This document shows, piece after piece, positions 51,585 to 60,768 of a stretch of 64,000 nt of DNA (positions within the stretch are counted from its first letter, which is position 1; each line of letters begins with the position of its first letter). This DNA comes from Parvimonas sp000223315. Lineage in GTDB: Bacteria; Bacillota; Clostridia; Tissierellales; Peptoniphilaceae. The translations under genes were made by a program, and so were the position numbers. The stretch spans positions 1,240,001-1,304,000 of the forward strand of contig CP189843.1 in NCBI GenBank assembly GCA_050262155.1. Reading direction: 5' to 3'. The notes under the pieces are model-generated. The model made no database searches, was not told where the DNA came from, and worked only from the letters and a program-made list of their open reading frames with translations.

Positions 51585-51675
51585 TATATAGATTTCAAAA
51601 ATTTTCAATATTTTCATAGACAAACAGTTTTAATCCATCCCAATAGTCAAAAATTCGATTTCTTTAAAATGTCAA
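51585..51675 (-). pseudogene. Fossil of the trmL 3' region between the paralogues
   Basis: Sequence around 51600-51660 (aatattttcatagac, ..ttttaatccatcccaat..) matches trmL coding sequence at about 52630-52690, and the part next to the L12-like start (ccaatataatatatag) matches the trmL 3' end. It is fused and decayed. A TTGACA-type -35 at 51675-51670 matches the ABC-F promoter element. This is the junction left by a tandem duplication. Confidence 0.65.
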
Positions 51676-51678
51676 ATT

Positions 51679-52326
51679 TTAATTAAAGTAGAAATAAATT
51701 CCAACTATTAATGCTACCAACAAAATTCCCCAAAAGATATTTTTTTTCCTATATTCTTTATCTTCATATTCATCTGAAGCTTTTTCTCCAGCTTTTTCAA
51801 ACCATTTCAATATTTCACTAGGAATTGCAGTCCTACCGACTTCTCTTTTTTCTCCATCTTTATATGCAAAGAAATGTTGTTTTCCATCAATCATTTCATA
51901 GGAATAACTTTCGTTTCTATAACCACTTCCACATTTAGAAAAATCAGTTTTTGATGCAGAAACAATATTTTTTTCTGTAAATGCCATTAGATTATTTATA
52001 TCTAAACTATCAACTATATTTTTTGATGTTTTTAAATCAAAATTATATTTTTCTCTTACATATTTTATAGCTTCTACTTTTCTATTTTCTTTTATCAAAG
52101 CATATAAATTGTCATCAGATATTTCAGAAGTATCTAAATTTTTATTATCAGAAAAATCTTCTGAGTATAATCCAAGATTTTTTCCTTCAAAATAAGCTAC
52201 TTTTTCAGTTAAATTATCAACTGTTTCTTTTGCTCTTTTAAAATCTATATCGTATTTGTTTCTAACGTACTTTACAGCTTCTATTTTTCTTTTTTGTTTT
52301 AATAATTCATATAATTCTTCGTCCAT
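51679..52326 (-). CDS. Tail-anchored protein with two L7/L12-like modules, paralogue A
   Basis: A 215-residue protein of the same design as its neighbour: L12-like modules at about 1-40 (YELLKQKRKIEAVKYVRNKY) and 71-110 (YALIKENRKVEAIKYVREKY), a linker, a middle block SYEMIDGKQHFFAYKDGEKR that occurs in both paralogues, and a C-terminal helix (about 195-214). Its ATG overlaps the trmL stop codon (TAATG), so it is translationally coupled to a tRNA methyltransferase. Function not known. It is one of two tandem copies next to an ABC-F ribosome-protection gene. Confidence 0.7.
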   Translation of the reverse strand: MDEELYELLKQKRKIEAVKYVRNKYDIDFKRAKETVDNLTEKVAYFEGKNLGLYSEDFSDNKNLDTSEISDDNLYALIKENRKVEAIKYVREKYNFDLKTSKNIVDSLDINNLMAFTEKNIVSASKTDFSKCGSGYRNESYSYEMIDGKQHFFAYKDGEKREVGRTAIPSEILKWFEKAGEKASDEYEDKEYRKKNIFWGILLVALIVGIYFYFN

Positions 52327-52823
52327 TATTCACTCCAATGTAATCTATGTAAATTCCCAAACTTTTCAAGTTCTGAAAAATCTTGTTGTCTTAGTGCTTC
52401 ATATAATACTATTGATACCGAATTTGAAAGATTAAGAGAACGAATTTCTCCCCACATCGGTATTCTTACACAATGTTCTTCATTTTTAACTAGAATTTCT
52501 TCAGGTATTCCCTTACTCTCTTTCCCAAACATTATATAATCATTCGGAGAATAATCAACCTTATCGTAAGTTTTTTTTGCCTTTGTAGTTGCAAAATAGA
52601 TATTTGCATTCGGATTTTTTTCATAAAAATCTTCAATATTTTCATAGACAAAAAGTTTTAACTTATCCCAATAATCAAGTCCTGATCTCTTTACCATCTT
52701 GTCATCAAGTGAAAAACCTAGTGGTTTTATTAAATGTAATTTAGTGTCTGTTGCGACACAGGTTCTTCCAATAGCTCCGGTATTGAAAGGAATTTCCGGT
52801 TCTAATAAAACTATATTAAACAA
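52326..52823 (-). CDS. trmL: tRNA (cytidine(34)-2'-O)-methyltransferase TrmL
   Basis: A 165-residue SPOUT methyltransferase. It opens NIVLLEPEIPFNTGAIGRTC, has GKESKGIPEE (about 108-117) and ends with PMWGEIRSLNLSNSVSIVLY, whose deep-trefoil knot binds SAM. TrmL methylates the wobble ribose of tRNA-Leu isoacceptors. The start is TTG behind GGAGAGAGATT, overlapping the end of the YoaK gene; the stop overlaps the L12-like start. Operon YoaK-trmL-L12-like A-L12-like B. Confidence 0.94.
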   Translation of the reverse strand: MFNIVLLEPEIPFNTGAIGRTCVATDTKLHLIKPLGFSLDDKMVKRSGLDYWDKLKLFVYENIEDFYEKNPNANIYFATTKAKKTYDKVDYSPNDYIMFGKESKGIPEEILVKNEEHCVRIPMWGEIRSLNLSNSVSIVLYEALRQQDFSELEKFGNLHRLHWSE

Positions 52824-53490
52824 AATCTCTCTCCTTTTTTTCTCTATCTATAAACATAATAAATACACAAATAACAAGTGAAATAGCACTTAACAAAATT
52901 GTCTTTAACCCAAAAAATTCACTAAATTTACTTCCTATAATCGCTCCGATAATAAAGAATAATATAACTGCAAAGTACATTAAACTATATTCTAAAAACT
53001 TTTTATTTTTTGTGTAAAAATACTCTGCCAAATTATGAGTTCCACCTCTTAAATTTCCAATACACATTGTTGTAGAAAAATCTATACCACAAACTTTTTT
53101 AAAACTTTGAACTTGTATTCCACAGGCAAAAGATGTAATTGCATTTGCTGTTTCATTCATATTTTCGGGAATAAAAGCTACACAAATAAGTAAAAATATT
53201 TCAAAAATTAATGCATTTTGTCGCCAATGTAATTTAAAATCACCTTTTTTTCTAAATAAATCCGATAAAAAAATTCCTAAAGTAAAAAAAGAAATCGGAA
53301 AAGCATATTTCAAACACATTGCCCAATTACCTTGAGAAGCATATATGCCTAACAATAACATATTTCCGGTTTGTGCATTCGCAAAAACTTCTCCTCTTAA
53401 AAGATATGAATATGCATCCATTAGTCCACCACTTAAGGCTAAAAAAATTGCAACTTCAATAGATTCAGACATTTGCATTGCTTTTTTCAT
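52816..53490 (-). CDS. YoaK/DUF1275 family membrane protein
   Basis: A 224-residue protein with about six helices of the YoaK (DUF1275) family. It starts with SIEVAIFLALSGGLMDAYSY, then ANAQTGNMLLLGIYA (the family's TGN motif) and ends with a helix IGAIIGSKFSEFFG. No role is established; proteins of this type may be transporters. I use the ATG at 53490, behind AAAGGAG; a longer in-frame form lacks a ribosome binding site. It overlaps trmL by 8 bases. Confidence 0.82.
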   Translation of the reverse strand: MKKAMQMSESIEVAIFLALSGGLMDAYSYLLRGEVFANAQTGNMLLLGIYASQGNWAMCLKYAFPISFFTLGIFLSDLFRKKGDFKLHWRQNALIFEIFLLICVAFIPENMNETANAITSFACGIQVQSFKKVCGIDFSTTMCIGNLRGGTHNLAEYFYTKNKKFLEYSLMYFAVILFFIIGAIIGSKFSEFFGLKTILLSAISLVICVFIMFIDREKKERDFV

Positions 53491-53575
53491 ATACAAAACT
53501 CCTTTTAAAATCTTCACAAAATAGTATATAACAAAAATATTTATTTTACAAGTTTTTACAATTTATAATTTGCAT

Positions 53576-53608
53576 AAAAAAAGAATGGTCAATAAAATCA
53601 ACCATTCT
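53576..53608 (-). terminator. Terminator of the DUF819 gene
   Basis: AGAATGGT-loop-ACCATTCT with a T run on the minus strand, shortly after the DUF819 stop codon. Confidence 0.8.
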
Positions 53609-53620
53609 AATTAAAATTTT

Positions 53621-54799
53621 TTAAGCTAAAAGTGTCAGGAATTTTGCAACTCCAATTCCAAAAAACGTTCCGGTAATAACTCCGATTAAAGCCATCAACA
53701 CAGCTATAGGTACTAATGATTGTGAATACGCCGCTGCAAGTACAGGAGATGAAGCAACACCGCCTATATTTGAAAGAGAAGCTATACCACAAGTGAATAA
53801 ATCAAGTTTGAATACTTTTCCGATAATAGCCATTAAAACTCCATGAATTATAAGAATTACAAAACCAGCTAAAATATATGCAGGAGCTTGTGTAAGTTCC
53901 ATAAAGTTTGCATTTGATGCGATTAATCCAATTAACATATATAGTAATACATTTGAAATTTCAGGAGAACCAGGAATTCTTGCAAGTGGTGTCATTGCAA
54001 AAATAACTCCCAAAATTGTAGTTATAATTATAGTCCAACCAGTTGCTCCCATAAATGCAAGTGCAGGAATTTTCACCATTTCTTTTCCAATTATTCCTGT
54101 AATAGCAGTAACTCCAAGTGCAACACTTAATAAGAAAAACATATCTTGGAAAGTTATTTCTTTACTTATAGTTGAAAATTTTGCAGTTAGATGTTCATTA
54201 ATATTATCAATTTTTGAAGTGTCAGCCTTTGTCCACTTGTTAAATTTATCAGCAAATGGAACTAAGAATAATAAGAACATTATCCATATTGAATAATCTA
54301 TTGAGTCAATCAATAAAGTATAACCCATTCCTGAACCTTCAAGACCAACAGCTTGTTGTACTGCAACCATGTTTTGAGTTCCACCAACCCAACTTCCTGC
54401 TAGTGCTCCAAAAGTTAAAGGTGCATTGGATGCAAGTCTTCCTTTGAAAAGTAAGAATGCAACAACAAAACCAATCATTATTGTAAATGTTGCAGTGAAA
54501 AATGAAATTATCATTCTAGGACCTAGTTTTGCAATATCTCTAAGGTCAGCTCTCAACAACATTAAAAATATCATTGACGGTAATATTGCATCTTTTAAAA
54601 CACTTCTAGCTTTCGATACACTTTCTGCACTCATATCCCAAACACCAAGTGTAGATAAAATCATAGCACCGAAATAGATAATAACCAAAGCAGGAACATA
54701 TTTAAAAAATATTCCATTCTTAAACTTCTTTTCTAGGTAAATCAATATACCTGAAACAAAAAATAACAGAGCAATAAATTGAAATCCATCTGTAATCAT
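53621..54799 (-). CDS. DUF819-family (YjcL-like) membrane protein
   Basis: A 392-residue polytopic membrane protein with about ten helices. LAGSWVGGTQNMVAVQQAVG (about 134-153) and ASLSNIGGVASSPVLAAAYS near the C-terminus are conserved in DUF819, a family with repeated halves that resembles the bile-acid/arsenite and glutamate-type carrier folds. Probably a secondary transporter; substrate unknown. ATG behind AGGAGG and own terminator, thus monocistronic. Confidence 0.85.
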   Translation of the reverse strand: MITDGFQFIALLFFVSGILIYLEKKFKNGIFFKYVPALVIIYFGAMILSTLGVWDMSAESVSKARSVLKDAILPSMIFLMLLRADLRDIAKLGPRMIISFFTATFTIMIGFVVAFLLFKGRLASNAPLTFGALAGSWVGGTQNMVAVQQAVGLEGSGMGYTLLIDSIDYSIWIMFLLFLVPFADKFNKWTKADTSKIDNINEHLTAKFSTISKEITFQDMFFLLSVALGVTAITGIIGKEMVKIPALAFMGATGWTIIITTILGVIFAMTPLARIPGSPEISNVLLYMLIGLIASNANFMELTQAPAYILAGFVILIIHGVLMAIIGKVFKLDLFTCGIASLSNIGGVASSPVLAAAYSQSLVPIAVLMALIGVITGTFFGIGVAKFLTLLA

Positions 54800-54945
54800 A
54801 AAAAAAACCTCCTAAAATATATTTTTAATAAGAAAAAACCAAAAATAATTTCGATAATTATTTCTTATTTATTTTATTTTACCACCTTAGGCAATCGTTG
54901 TCAAATATTTTTGATAATAAATATCTATATAATGACGTTATTACA

Positions 54946-54983
54946 TAAAAAAACCCTATATCTTTTATATGGATTTAGGGTTT
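54946..54983 (-). terminator. Terminator of the GNAT gene at 55 kb
   Basis: AAACCCTAAATCC paired with the TAGGGTTT arm and a T run on the minus strand, about 30 bases after the stop. Confidence 0.75.
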
Positions 54984-55012
54984 ACTATTATTTTATTTAA
55001 TCTTTTTTAAAA

Positions 55013-55525
55013 CTATTTTTTAAAACATAATATAATTGACGTTTCATAATCTCCATTAGGATATTCAAATGGATTTACTAAATCTTCAAATCCTAATTTA
55101 TGATAAAAATTGATTATTTTATCATTATTAAATTTCTTAGTGGATAATAAAATTTTATCATTGCCTAAATTTTCAATAAGACATTTCATCAATTTTTTTC
55201 CATAACCTTTTCCTTGATAGTTTTCAAGAACTGCTAATTCATTTAGCTCAAAAGTATTTTTATACCAGTCAATTCCTTTTGGTAACTGTGAATCAACTTG
55301 CATCGCCCACCAATTTTCTTTTAAAAAATCAAAACCATATACAAATCCAATTAACTTTTCGTTTTCAAAAGCACCAACTATTTTTATATTATTTTTCAAA
55401 CTGTCATCAATTCTGGTGATTAAAAAATTAGCTGAAAAATCATCACTTTTAAAAACCTCTTTGTATATCTTTGCCATTTCTCCTTTATACTTTTCTATTT
55501 CATCTAAAGTTAACATTTTAATCAT
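55013..55525 (-). CDS. GNAT-family N-acetyltransferase
   Basis: A 170-residue acetyltransferase. AVLENYQGKGYGKKLMKCLI (about 96-115) carries the Q-G-K-G-Y-G acetyl-CoA loop and NFYHKLGFEDL ends the fold. GFVYGFDF and the W-W-A-M-Q segment form the central strand. Substrate unknown. Monocistronic, ATG behind GGGGGTGATTTT. Confidence 0.85.
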   Translation of the reverse strand: MIKMLTLDEIEKYKGEMAKIYKEVFKSDDFSANFLITRIDDSLKNNIKIVGAFENEKLIGFVYGFDFLKENWWAMQVDSQLPKGIDWYKNTFELNELAVLENYQGKGYGKKLMKCLIENLGNDKILLSTKKFNNDKIINFYHKLGFEDLVNPFEYPNGDYETSIILCFKK

Positions 55526-55596
55526 AAAATCACCCCCGTTTATTAATCAATAATTCTAAATATAAAAAAATTCAAAAATTTATCATCCTAAATAAT

Positions 55597-57129
55597 TTAA
55601 TTATTTTGGCAAATCTTTTGTAATTCATTAAATGTATCAAATAATTTGTTTTCTCCTACAAGTATATTTATAACATCTCCATTTATTATTGTAGTTTCTC
55701 CGTTTGGTATTATCTCTTCGACTCCTCTGTCAATATTTATAATTAACATTCCCTTTGGAAATTTCACTTCTTTTATTTTCTTATTTTCTATCTCACTTCC
55801 GATTTCAACAACTATACTCATAGTCATTTTTTCTCCATCTTTTGAAGTAGCGATATTTTCTTTTTCCATTAATCTCTCTAAAAGATATTCGTAAATAGGT
55901 AGTGATTTTAGATAATTCGGAACAGAATAAGTTATAAGGCATACTATTGAAAGTGGTAATAAATATGAAAGATTACCTGTCATTTCAAAAATTAAAATTA
56001 TTGAAGTAAGCGGTGCTCTAACTATTGCAGTTAAATATCCTGCCATTCCAAGAATTATAAAACTGTTTATATAAACAGGATCTATGATTTTTCCAAAAAT
56101 CGTTCCGATTGTTGCTCCTAAAACTAAAATTGGAAAGAAAATCCCACCCGGAACTCCTGAACTAAAGCAAATTATTGAAAATAATAACTTTACTATAAAA
56201 ATTATTATAAGCATATAAATTGGATAATCAACACTTTGTAGCTCTTTCATCAAAAATCCGCCACCACCCAATAAATTAGGCATAAAGGCTAAAATTAATA
56301 TAGGTAGTAAAAAATATGGTATTAGCTTAAATTCTTGTTTTATCTTAAATCCATCTTGAACTTTCATAAAAAATTCCATTAAAAAGATATAAAGCACTCC
56401 TAAAAGAGATAAAACAACTGCAAATAAAATCAAAGTCCAATAATTCACTAATGGTAATTTTTCCGCCAGACTAAAACTAAAAACTGTTTCCGTTCCATAT
56501 AATATTTTTGAAACTAAATCTGCAGTTATTGTAGAAGCCATACAAGCTACTAAAAGTTTTTTGCTGATATGTCTATGCACTTCTTCAACTGCAAATAATA
56601 TTCCTGCTACAGGTGCATTAAAAGCTGCTGCAAGTCCTGCACTTGCACCACAAGTTATTAAAAATTTTTCAACAGTTTTATTTTTCTTTAATTTTTTTGA
56701 AACTAACTTTCCACTCATTGCACCAATTTGAATTGAAGGACCTTCACGACCCACTGAAAAACCTGCTAAAGCTGTTAAAGCTCCTCCAACAATTTTCGCA
56801 AATAAAAGTTTTTCAGGATTTGGATTGATATATCCCTTTATTTCAGCTTCTACTTGAGGTATTCCGGAACCACCACAAAATTTTGACATTCTCTTAATCT
56901 TCGTAACTAAAAAAGAAATCACAATAAGTACAATAAAAATAATAGGATAAATATAAAAATGACTTTTACTAAAATTTATAATTACTCCTAAAATTCCTTC
57001 TATTCCGTGTATAATATAACGATAGAAACTTGAAAATCCCCCTGCAACTATTCCAACTAAAATTCCATAAAAAAGTAATTTTAAATCTTCTTTTCTATGA
57101 TTATTACTAACATTTTCTAAATTTTTCAT
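55597..57129 (-). CDS. ClC-family chloride channel/antiporter with C-terminal TrkA-C domain
   Basis: A 510-residue membrane protein of the ClC family with about 16-18 helical segments. The ion-path motifs GSGIPQVE (about 86-93) and GREGPSIQIG (about 124-133), together with GVPGGIFFP, are intact. The gating glutamate of antiporters (E in GREGP) is present, so proton-coupled exchange is likelier than a pure channel. Residues from about 430 form a TrkA-C-like regulatory domain (VVEIGSEIENKKIKEVKFP). Monocistronic. Confidence 0.93.
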   Translation of the reverse strand: MKNLENVSNNHRKEDLKLLFYGILVGIVAGGFSSFYRYIIHGIEGILGVIINFSKSHFYIYPIIFIVLIVISFLVTKIKRMSKFCGGSGIPQVEAEIKGYINPNPEKLLFAKIVGGALTALAGFSVGREGPSIQIGAMSGKLVSKKLKKNKTVEKFLITCGASAGLAAAFNAPVAGILFAVEEVHRHISKKLLVACMASTITADLVSKILYGTETVFSFSLAEKLPLVNYWTLILFAVVLSLLGVLYIFLMEFFMKVQDGFKIKQEFKLIPYFLLPILILAFMPNLLGGGGFLMKELQSVDYPIYMLIIIFIVKLLFSIICFSSGVPGGIFFPILVLGATIGTIFGKIIDPVYINSFIILGMAGYLTAIVRAPLTSIILIFEMTGNLSYLLPLSIVCLITYSVPNYLKSLPIYEYLLERLMEKENIATSKDGEKMTMSIVVEIGSEIENKKIKEVKFPKGMLIINIDRGVEEIIPNGETTIINGDVINILVGENKLFDTFNELQKICQNN

Positions 57130-57183
57130 AAAAAACTCCTAAAAATAAATATCTTATAATTATTTTATCACAAAAATAACAAT

Positions 57184-57213
57184 AAAAAAAGTTTTGACAA
57201 TCATCAAAACTTT
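57184..57213 (-). terminator. Terminator of the pseudouridine synthase gene
   Basis: AAAGTTTTGA-TGATTG-TCAAAACTTT with a T run on the minus strand, overlapping the last codons of the gene. Confidence 0.8.
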
Positions 57214-57919
57214 ATCTAAATATTTCTTCTATTTTGTTATTTGTAATTTCTCTATAATCTCCAAGTTTAAGCTCTTCATCTAAATTCAAATTTCCAATGC
57301 TCACTCTTTTTAGTTCTACAACTTCATTTCCAACATATTCCAACATTCTCTTTACTTGATGAAATTTACCTTCAGAAATTGTAAGGTAAATTTCTCTTTT
57401 TGAAATTTCTTCAACCTTTGCATTTTCCGTTGTAAAGTCTTCTTTTTCAAAGTAAATTCCATTTTCAAGATTTTCAATTTGTTCCTCTGTAATATCATCT
57501 CTTAAAGTTACAAAATATTTTTTATTTACTTTTTTCTTCGGATTTGTAACATTGTAGGAAAATTTCCCGTCATTTGTTAAAATCAAAAATCCAGTTGTAT
57601 CCATATCAAGTCGTCCAACTGGAAACAATTCCATATTAGAGTATGGAAATTCTAATAAATCCAAAACTGTAGGAAGTTTTGAATCAAAGGTTGCACTGAT
57701 ATAGTCCTTAGGTTTATTCAACATCAAATAAGTAAATTCCTTATAGATTACAATTTCATCATCAAATAAAACTTCATCTTTTTCAATATCAACCTGTGTA
57801 TTTGAATTCTTTTCAAATTTTCCATTTAACTTAACTCTACAAGTTTTTAAAGATTTCTTTATCTCACTCCTCGAGCCAATTCCCATATGGCAGAGAAATC
57901 TATCAATTCTTATCTTCAT
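57212..57919 (-). CDS. 16S rRNA pseudouridine synthase (RsuA/RluB-type)
   Basis: A 235-residue enzyme with an N-terminal S4 domain (MKIRIDRFLCHMGIGSRSEI) and a catalytic domain with GRLDMDTTGFLILTNDG (about 103-119), whose Asp is the nucleophile. FHQVKRMLEYVGN is the end motif. Length matches the RsuA family. It makes pseudouridine in 16S or 23S rRNA; which site cannot be read. Monocistronic. Confidence 0.92.
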   Translation of the reverse strand: MKIRIDRFLCHMGIGSRSEIKKSLKTCRVKLNGKFEKNSNTQVDIEKDEVLFDDEIVIYKEFTYLMLNKPKDYISATFDSKLPTVLDLLEFPYSNMELFPVGRLDMDTTGFLILTNDGKFSYNVTNPKKKVNKKYFVTLRDDITEEQIENLENGIYFEKEDFTTENAKVEEISKREIYLTISEGKFHQVKRMLEYVGNEVVELKRVSIGNLNLDEELKLGDYREITNNKIEEIFR

Positions 57920-57998
57920 CTTACCTCACTATCCGCTTATTGCTATCCTTAATATTTTTGTGTTTTAACGAATATTTTTCAAAAATGTATTTCACTCA

Positions 57999-58880
57999 CT
58001 ATTTTCTTTTCCTTCTCAAGTCATTATTTAATGACAATAATAATACTGCTAAAACTATCAATCCACAACCTATTACTTTAAAAATAGTCATAGATTCATT
58101 AAGAAAAAATATCCCTAAAACTACACTTGTTATCGGTTCAAAGGTACAAAGTATTGAGGCTGTTGTAGCACCACAATATTTAACTCCAAGTTGTAAAAAA
58201 GCACTTCCAAAAATAGAAGTTAAAAATGAAATTAAAATTGTAAGTCCCCAAGCCATAGGTGTAAGTGCAAAAGTAAGTTGACCACTAAATTTGCCAAACA
58301 CAAAAAGCCCTACTATATTAAATAAACTAATATATAAGGTACATTTAAAAGGATCCATATATTTAAAACCGCTTTTATCCAAATACACTAAATACAAACT
58401 ATATGTTATACCTGATAAAGCTGCTAAAAATATTCCGAATGTGCTTCCACCTGTAACCTCATCAACCAACATTACAATCCCTATCATTGAAAAAATAAGT
58501 GCAGAAATCTTTTTTAAAGTAACTTTTTCTTTAAAAAATAAAATACAAATAAAATAAACAACACAAGGATAGATAAAATGTATTGTAGTTGCCATACCGA
58601 CAGAAATATAATTATATGATCCATAAAGAGCTGTTGTCGTGATTCCTATACCCAAGAAAGAAAGGACAATAAAATGAAGAATTTCTTTTTTTGTAATCTT
58701 CATAGGAGTATGATTTTTTCTCATTCCAACATATAAAAACGGCAATCCTAAAAACGCTCTTAAAAATGTTAGAGTAATAGCATTGTTTCCTCCGGCATAA
58801 GTAAGTTTTGCAAGTATTGGCGTAAAGCCGAAAACAAATGCAGAAATAATTGTAAAAATAATACCTTTAATAAAATTCAT
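57999..58880 (-). CDS. EamA/DMT-family transporter
   Basis: A 293-residue membrane protein with about ten helices in two EamA repeats (roughly 5-135 and 148-285). It starts IIFTIISAFVFGFTPILAKL and contains FIYPCVVYFICILFFKEKVT, both typical. Unrelated in detail to the EamA gene at 2.2 kb. It follows the Nudix gene by 17 bases and is behind AGGAGG, so they look like an operon. Substrate unknown. Confidence 0.88.
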   Translation of the reverse strand: MNFIKGIIFTIISAFVFGFTPILAKLTYAGGNNAITLTFLRAFLGLPFLYVGMRKNHTPMKITKKEILHFIVLSFLGIGITTTALYGSYNYISVGMATTIHFIYPCVVYFICILFFKEKVTLKKISALIFSMIGIVMLVDEVTGGSTFGIFLAALSGITYSLYLVYLDKSGFKYMDPFKCTLYISLFNIVGLFVFGKFSGQLTFALTPMAWGLTILISFLTSIFGSAFLQLGVKYCGATTASILCTFEPITSVVLGIFFLNESMTIFKVIGCGLIVLAVLLLSLNNDLRRKRK

Positions 58881-58897
58881 CTATACCTCCTCCTATA

Positions 58898-59367
58898 TTA
58901 GAAAAATATTTCAGATACAATTTCATCGTTTTGATTCCACTTTATCATCAATTCGGTATAATCATCATTTAAGTATAAATCAAATATTTTATCTATGCTA
59001 TAACTCTTTCCATCAGCATTTTTAAATTCTTCAACTCCCATCCCATCCAAAAGAGTTTTCCCTCGATATTATTTTCAATCAATTCTCCTGAAAAATCTTC
59101 AGTATAATATAAAAATCCTAACTCTCTCTTATTATTAATTTCGTCAATCCAGCTGACAGTTCCTTTTAATTTTAAATTCCTTACATTTAATCCGGTTTCT
59201 TCAAAAACTTCTCTAACACAGGAATCATATAGGACTTCTCCCGTTTCAACATGTCCTCCGACAAAAGTAAGACCTTCCCAACCGTGTTTTTTTACTTTAT
59301 CCAAAATTAAAATTTTATCCTTATCTTTATCATAAATCATACACATATTTACTAAAATTGCTTCCAT
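58898..59367 (-). pseudogene. NUDIX hydrolase, frameshifted by a 5-base tandem duplication
   Basis: The Nudix box GGHVETGEVLYDSC..REVFEETGLN is complete, so this is an 8-oxo-dGTP/ADP-ribose-type pyrophosphatase. CATCC is doubled at 59039-59048, which shifts the frame after FWMG and leads to an early stop at 58993. Removing one copy gives VEEFKNADGKSYSIDKIFDL through a stop at 58898-58900 and a normal 154-residue protein. Start ATG 59367 follows GGAGG; an upstream ATG has no such site. Could be a sequence error or a real mutation. Confidence 0.75.
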
Positions 59368-59542
59368 AAATCCTCCAATAATATTATGAAAAATAAACAA
59401 TACTTTATTATTATATCATTTAATACAGTGAACACACAATACATAGCTTTATTGAGATAATAAAAAGTTAAAAAATATTAAACTACGTGATAAAAATTTC
59501 TCTATCTAACTCTATTAATAATTCTTCTAATAATATAATATG

Positions 59543-59570
59543 AAAAAAATCCGACCATTCAGTCGGATTT
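59543..59570 (-). terminator. Terminator of dacA
   Basis: AAATCCGAC-TGAATG-GTCGGATTT with a T run on the minus strand, right after the DacA stop codon. Confidence 0.8.
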
Positions 59571-59582
59571 ATTTTAAAATAT

Positions 59583-60759
59583 TTATGGTAAAACAGTTTC
59601 TACAACTTCTAAAATTGTTGTGAAGAATCTTCCTACTCTGGTAAGTACTCCAGCCTTTGAATAGTCTTCTTTAGCAACTAAATCAACTGTCGCAATTACT
59701 TCTTTGGAATTTTTAACTTGGATTTCTCCTACTTTATCTCCTTTTTTTAGAGGTAATTTAACATCTCCGATATTAACTTCCGTTTCATAATTTATTCCTT
59801 TCATTGAAACTCTGTCAACATCTTCTTTAACAACCAATTCTACATAACCTTGACTTGAAGATTTTAATTCAACTTTTTTCACAAATTTTTGTGAATCAAT
59901 AATTTTTCTAGTTTCTATATTTTGTTTTGCATAGTTTAGCATATCTTTCATATATTGAGCTCTGTCAGCTTTGGTTTTTGCTCCCATTAAAACGGAAATT
60001 ATTCTAAATTCACTTTCGCCTTTTTTTATTTTCATTGTAGAAACTAAAACAATATCCTGCTTCATCAGTATGTCCTGTCTTTAAACCGTCTACTCCTTCA
60101 ACTTGTCCAACTAGAGGAATCGTACTTTCTTTTTTGAAATTTCTTGAAGGTTGTTCTAAAACCGTAGTTTTTGCATATTCTAAAACTTCAGGATATTTTT
60201 CAATTATAGCTTTTGAAAGTAGAAAAACATCTCTTGTTGACATTTTATTGTCTTGACCATTTTTCATAAGACCTGAAGCATTTGTAAAAGTAGAATTTTG
60301 AAGTCCAAGTTCCTTTGCCTTTTCGTTCATCATCGTTACAAATTTACTTTCAGTTTCTGCAATGGTTTCTGCAAGTGCTACAGCAGAATCATTTCCTGAA
60401 ACAATCATAAGCCCATCAAGTAAATCTTTAATACTGATTTGTTCTCCTGATTTTAAATCTAAACTTGATCCTTCTTCTGAACTCGCATTTTTAGAAACTT
60501 TAACTTTATCTTCCATTTTTATTTTGCCTTCGGAAATACTTTCCTTAACTAAATAATAAGTCATAAGTTTTGAAATACTTGCTATTGATAAAGGTTCATC
60601 TATATTTTCAGCAACAAATAAAGCTCCGGAGTTAGCATCCCCAATTAAAGATGCAGTAGTTTTATTTTCAATTCCAAATATTGCAAAAGACTTTCCAGCC
60701 CCTACAAAACAAATTGAAAATATTAATACTAAACTAAGTAATGCTTTTTTAAATTTCAT
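59583..60759 (-). pseudogene. dacA: D-alanyl-D-alanine carboxypeptidase (frameshift as sequenced)
   Basis: A penicillin-binding, membrane-linked carboxypeptidase that trims pentapeptides. Signal peptide 1-26, SISK (61-64, nucleophile Ser61), SGN (121-123) and a KTGHT motif follow. As sequenced the frame breaks after DEAGYC: the A run at 60046-60049 has one base too many. Dropping it joins the ORF ending in ENKKRRK to the one that continues LVSTMKIKKGESEFRIISVL with the usual C-terminal domain, giving about 391 residues. Homopolymer error is the easiest explanation. Followed by a terminator. Confidence 0.85.
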
Positions 60760-60768
60760 AATATTCCC

